A stretch of DNA of 16,794 nucleotides from Acidaminobacter sp. (GTDB taxonomy: Bacteria; Bacillota_A; Clostridia; Peptostreptococcales; Acidaminobacteraceae). Numbering within the stretch: the stretch's first letter is position 1; each line of letters begins with the position of its first letter. A model generated the notes under the pieces. That model did no database searches, had not been told where the DNA came from, and worked only from the letters and a program-made list of their open reading frames with translations. The stretch lies in assembly GCA_009881125.1 (NCBI GenBank), contig WXFH01000180.1:1-16794 (forward strand), in the 5' to 3' direction. This document shows positions 15,397 to 16,794 of this stretch, piece after piece. The translations under genes were made by a program, and so were the position numbers.

Positions 15397-16686
15397 TCAC
15401 TCCCACTCTATAGTCCCCGCCGGTTTTGGCGTCAGGTCATATAACACTCTGTTGACGCCCTTCACCTCATGGGTGATACGGTGGGTGATTATTTCAAGCA
15501 CCTCATAAGGAACGCGCTCTACCGTAGCGGTCATAGCATCCACAGTATTGACAGCTCGCAGAACAACAGGCCACTCAAAGCTGCGCTTATGATCGCGCAC
15601 ACCCACGGACTTTACATCTGGAACTACGGTGAAATACTGCCACACCTTGCCCTCGAGACCAGCTTTAGCAAACTCCTCGCGAAGAATCGCATCTGACTCG
15701 CGGACGGCCTCTAATCGGTCACGCGTGATCGCGCCTATGCAGCGGACCCCAAGACCCGGGCCCGGGAACGGCTGACGAAACACCATACTCCTCGGCAGCC
15801 CCAGAGCTAAACCACATTCACGGACTTCATCCTTGAAGAGCATCTTCAGTGGTTCAACTAAATCAAACTCAAGATCCTCCGGGAGACCGCCCACGTTGTG
15901 GTGGCTCTTGACAGCCTTGACTGTTTTTGTGCCGGACTCTATGATATCCGGATAAATGGTGCCCTGAGCCAGGAACTTGACATCTTCAAGCTTTCTGGCC
16001 TCATCCTCAAAGACGCGGATGAACTCAGCGCCTATGATCATGCGCTTTTTCTCAGGATCAGACACGCCTGCCAGCTTATCCAGGAAGCGGTCAACAGCAT
16101 CGACATAAACCAGGTTGGCGCCCATCTCTTCTCTGAAAACATGAACCACCTCTTCCGGTTCGCCCTTCCTAAGCAGTCCATGATTGACGTGAACGCAGGT
16201 TAACTGCTTGCCTATGGCTTTGATCAGCAGAGCAGCCACAACAGAAGAATCCACACCACCGGAGAGCGCGAGCAGGACTTTTCCATCACCCACCTGAGCT
16301 TTGATTTGAGCGATTTGCTCCGCGATAAAGTTTTCCATATTCCAGTTTGCCTGAGCATTGCATGCCCCAAAAACAAAGGCTTGAAGCTTTTCAAGGCGAG
16401 CTTCAATATCCTCCGGCCACGGCGCGCTGCCATTGTGGTCCACAGACAGCACCGGGACGCCTGCCTTCATAAGGGCTTCCGACGCCTCAATGGCGACGCC
16501 CTCCACAATGCGGTTCTCTCCGCCGTTCAGAACGATCCCTTTGATATTGGTGATTTTAGAAAGTTCCTCTGTCGTCATGTCGTGATGATGGATCTCTGTA
16601 AATACGCCCATCTCTCTGATTTCTCTGGCTATGTATGTGTTCCTGGTGCTGCCCATATCAATGATCAATATTTTGTCCTGTTCCAT
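15397..16686 (-). CDS. guaA: GMP synthase with a collapsed glutamine amidotransferase domain
   Basis: Converts XMP to GMP using ATP and ammonia. The ATP-pyrophosphatase region is intact, with P-loop SGGVDSS at 142-148, QGTIYPDIIESG, HHNVGGLPEDL and RQPFPGPGLG, and so is the C-terminal dimerisation region ending in TIEWE. At 429 residues it is about 80 shorter than the usual 510. The loss is entirely in the N-terminal class I amidotransferase domain: the opening (ILIIDMGSTRN, IVLNGGENRI) and the final linker (NWNMENF) remain. After GVPVL at 77-80 the GICYGMQ nucleophile segment and the region bearing the FHPE catalytic His and Glu are absent. The reading frame is open with normal composition, and the ATG has GGAGG about 8 bases upstream. 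It probably uses free ammonia or a separate glutaminase subunit (inference). Confidence 0.93.
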   Translation of the reverse strand: MEQDKILIIDMGSTRNTYIAREIREMGVFTEIHHHDMTTEELSKITNIKGIVLNGGENRIVEGVAIEASEALMKAGVPVLSVDHNGSAPWPEDIEARLEKLQAFVFGACNAQANWNMENFIAEQIAQIKAQVGDGKVLLALSGGVDSSVVAALLIKAIGKQLTCVHVNHGLLRKGEPEEVVHVFREEMGANLVYVDAVDRFLDKLAGVSDPEKKRMIIGAEFIRVFEDEARKLEDVKFLAQGTIYPDIIESGTKTVKAVKSHHNVGGLPEDLEFDLVEPLKMLFKDEVRECGLALGLPRSMVFRQPFPGPGLGVRCIGAITRDRLEAVRESDAILREEFAKAGLEGKVWQYFTVVPDVKSVGVRDHKRSFEWPVVLRAVNTVDAMTATVERVPYEVLEIITHRITHEVKGVNRVLYDLTPKPAGTIEWE

Positions 16687-16728
16687 AGAGTCCCTCCTGG
16701 GGTGTATTGGAATCGTTTCATTGGATTC

Positions 16729-16737
16729 ATTTTACCA
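16729..16737 (-). promoter_or_regulatory. Candidate extended -10 promoter of guaA
   Basis: On the minus strand TGGTAAAAT gives an extended -10 (TGN plus TAAAAT), 42 bases before the guaA ATG. The -35 region is poor, which extended -10 promoters tolerate. No clear riboswitch or attenuator fold is evident in the short leader. Confidence 0.45.
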
Positions 16738-16794
16738 CAACAATCATTTTCGTAACATCTCGTCACAATGTCGATTTAGCAACTATAAGCATCC

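Noticed and set aside
15397..16686. guaA as a frameshifted pseudogene
   Set aside because: The frame is uninterrupted, the ribosome site is good, and the synthetase motifs are intact; only an internal amidotransferase segment is absent.
1..16794. Insertion sequences, tRNA or rRNA genes, prophage or attachment sites
   Set aside because: No transposase, integrase, tRNA-like cloverleaf or rRNA sequence was recognised in the window.

Overview
The window looks like chromosomal DNA from a low-to-mid GC Gram-positive anaerobe, most likely a member of the Clostridia (inference). The signs are strong AGGAGG-type ribosome binding sites, several probable TTG/GTG starts, a sortase with its anchored substrate, a Gram-positive style lipobox, and a sigma-54 activator of the kind common in Clostridia. 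Fourteen protein genes are supported, the first cut by the left edge.

Left part (1-1764): a partial DUF3494 (ice-binding-like) surface protein with an MPDTA-type C-terminal sorting signal is followed at once by a class D sortase, so substrate and enzyme are probably made together. A perfect 13-bp hairpin separates them from a convergent operon.

Middle-left (1817-9380, minus strand): an IclR-type regulator comes first, then a complete TRAP transporter (dctP, dctQ, dctM), then a meta-cleavage-product-type C-C hydrolase, 2-keto-4-pentenoate hydratase (mhpD), acylating acetaldehyde dehydrogenase (mhpF) and 4-hydroxy-2-oxovalerate aldolase (mhpE). The enzyme order matches the lower meta-cleavage pathway of the mhp and dmp operons, ending in pyruvate and acetyl-CoA, but no ring-cleaving oxygenase or hydroxylase is present. 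The layout suggests that a preformed organic acid is imported by the TRAP system and cleaved. A nearly identical 21-bp element lies ahead of both iclR and dctP and is a candidate operator. A strong hairpin terminator with an eight-T tract sits between dctP and dctQ.

Middle-right (9477-14818): a probable sigma-54 promoter precedes an M20 amidohydrolase and an AbgT-family transporter. Convergent to them is a sigma-54 activator with sensor, PAS and AAA+ regions that ends in a winged-helix-like segment rather than a Fis-type helix-turn-helix. It is the obvious candidate activator of the amidohydrolase-transporter pair.

Right end (about 14830-16794): an array of about 135-bp tandem repeats, each with up to three hairpins, lies between the activator gene and guaA. 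The guaA gene is intact at its ATP-pyrophosphatase and dimerisation regions, but its glutamine amidotransferase domain has lost the central segment that normally carries the catalytic residues.
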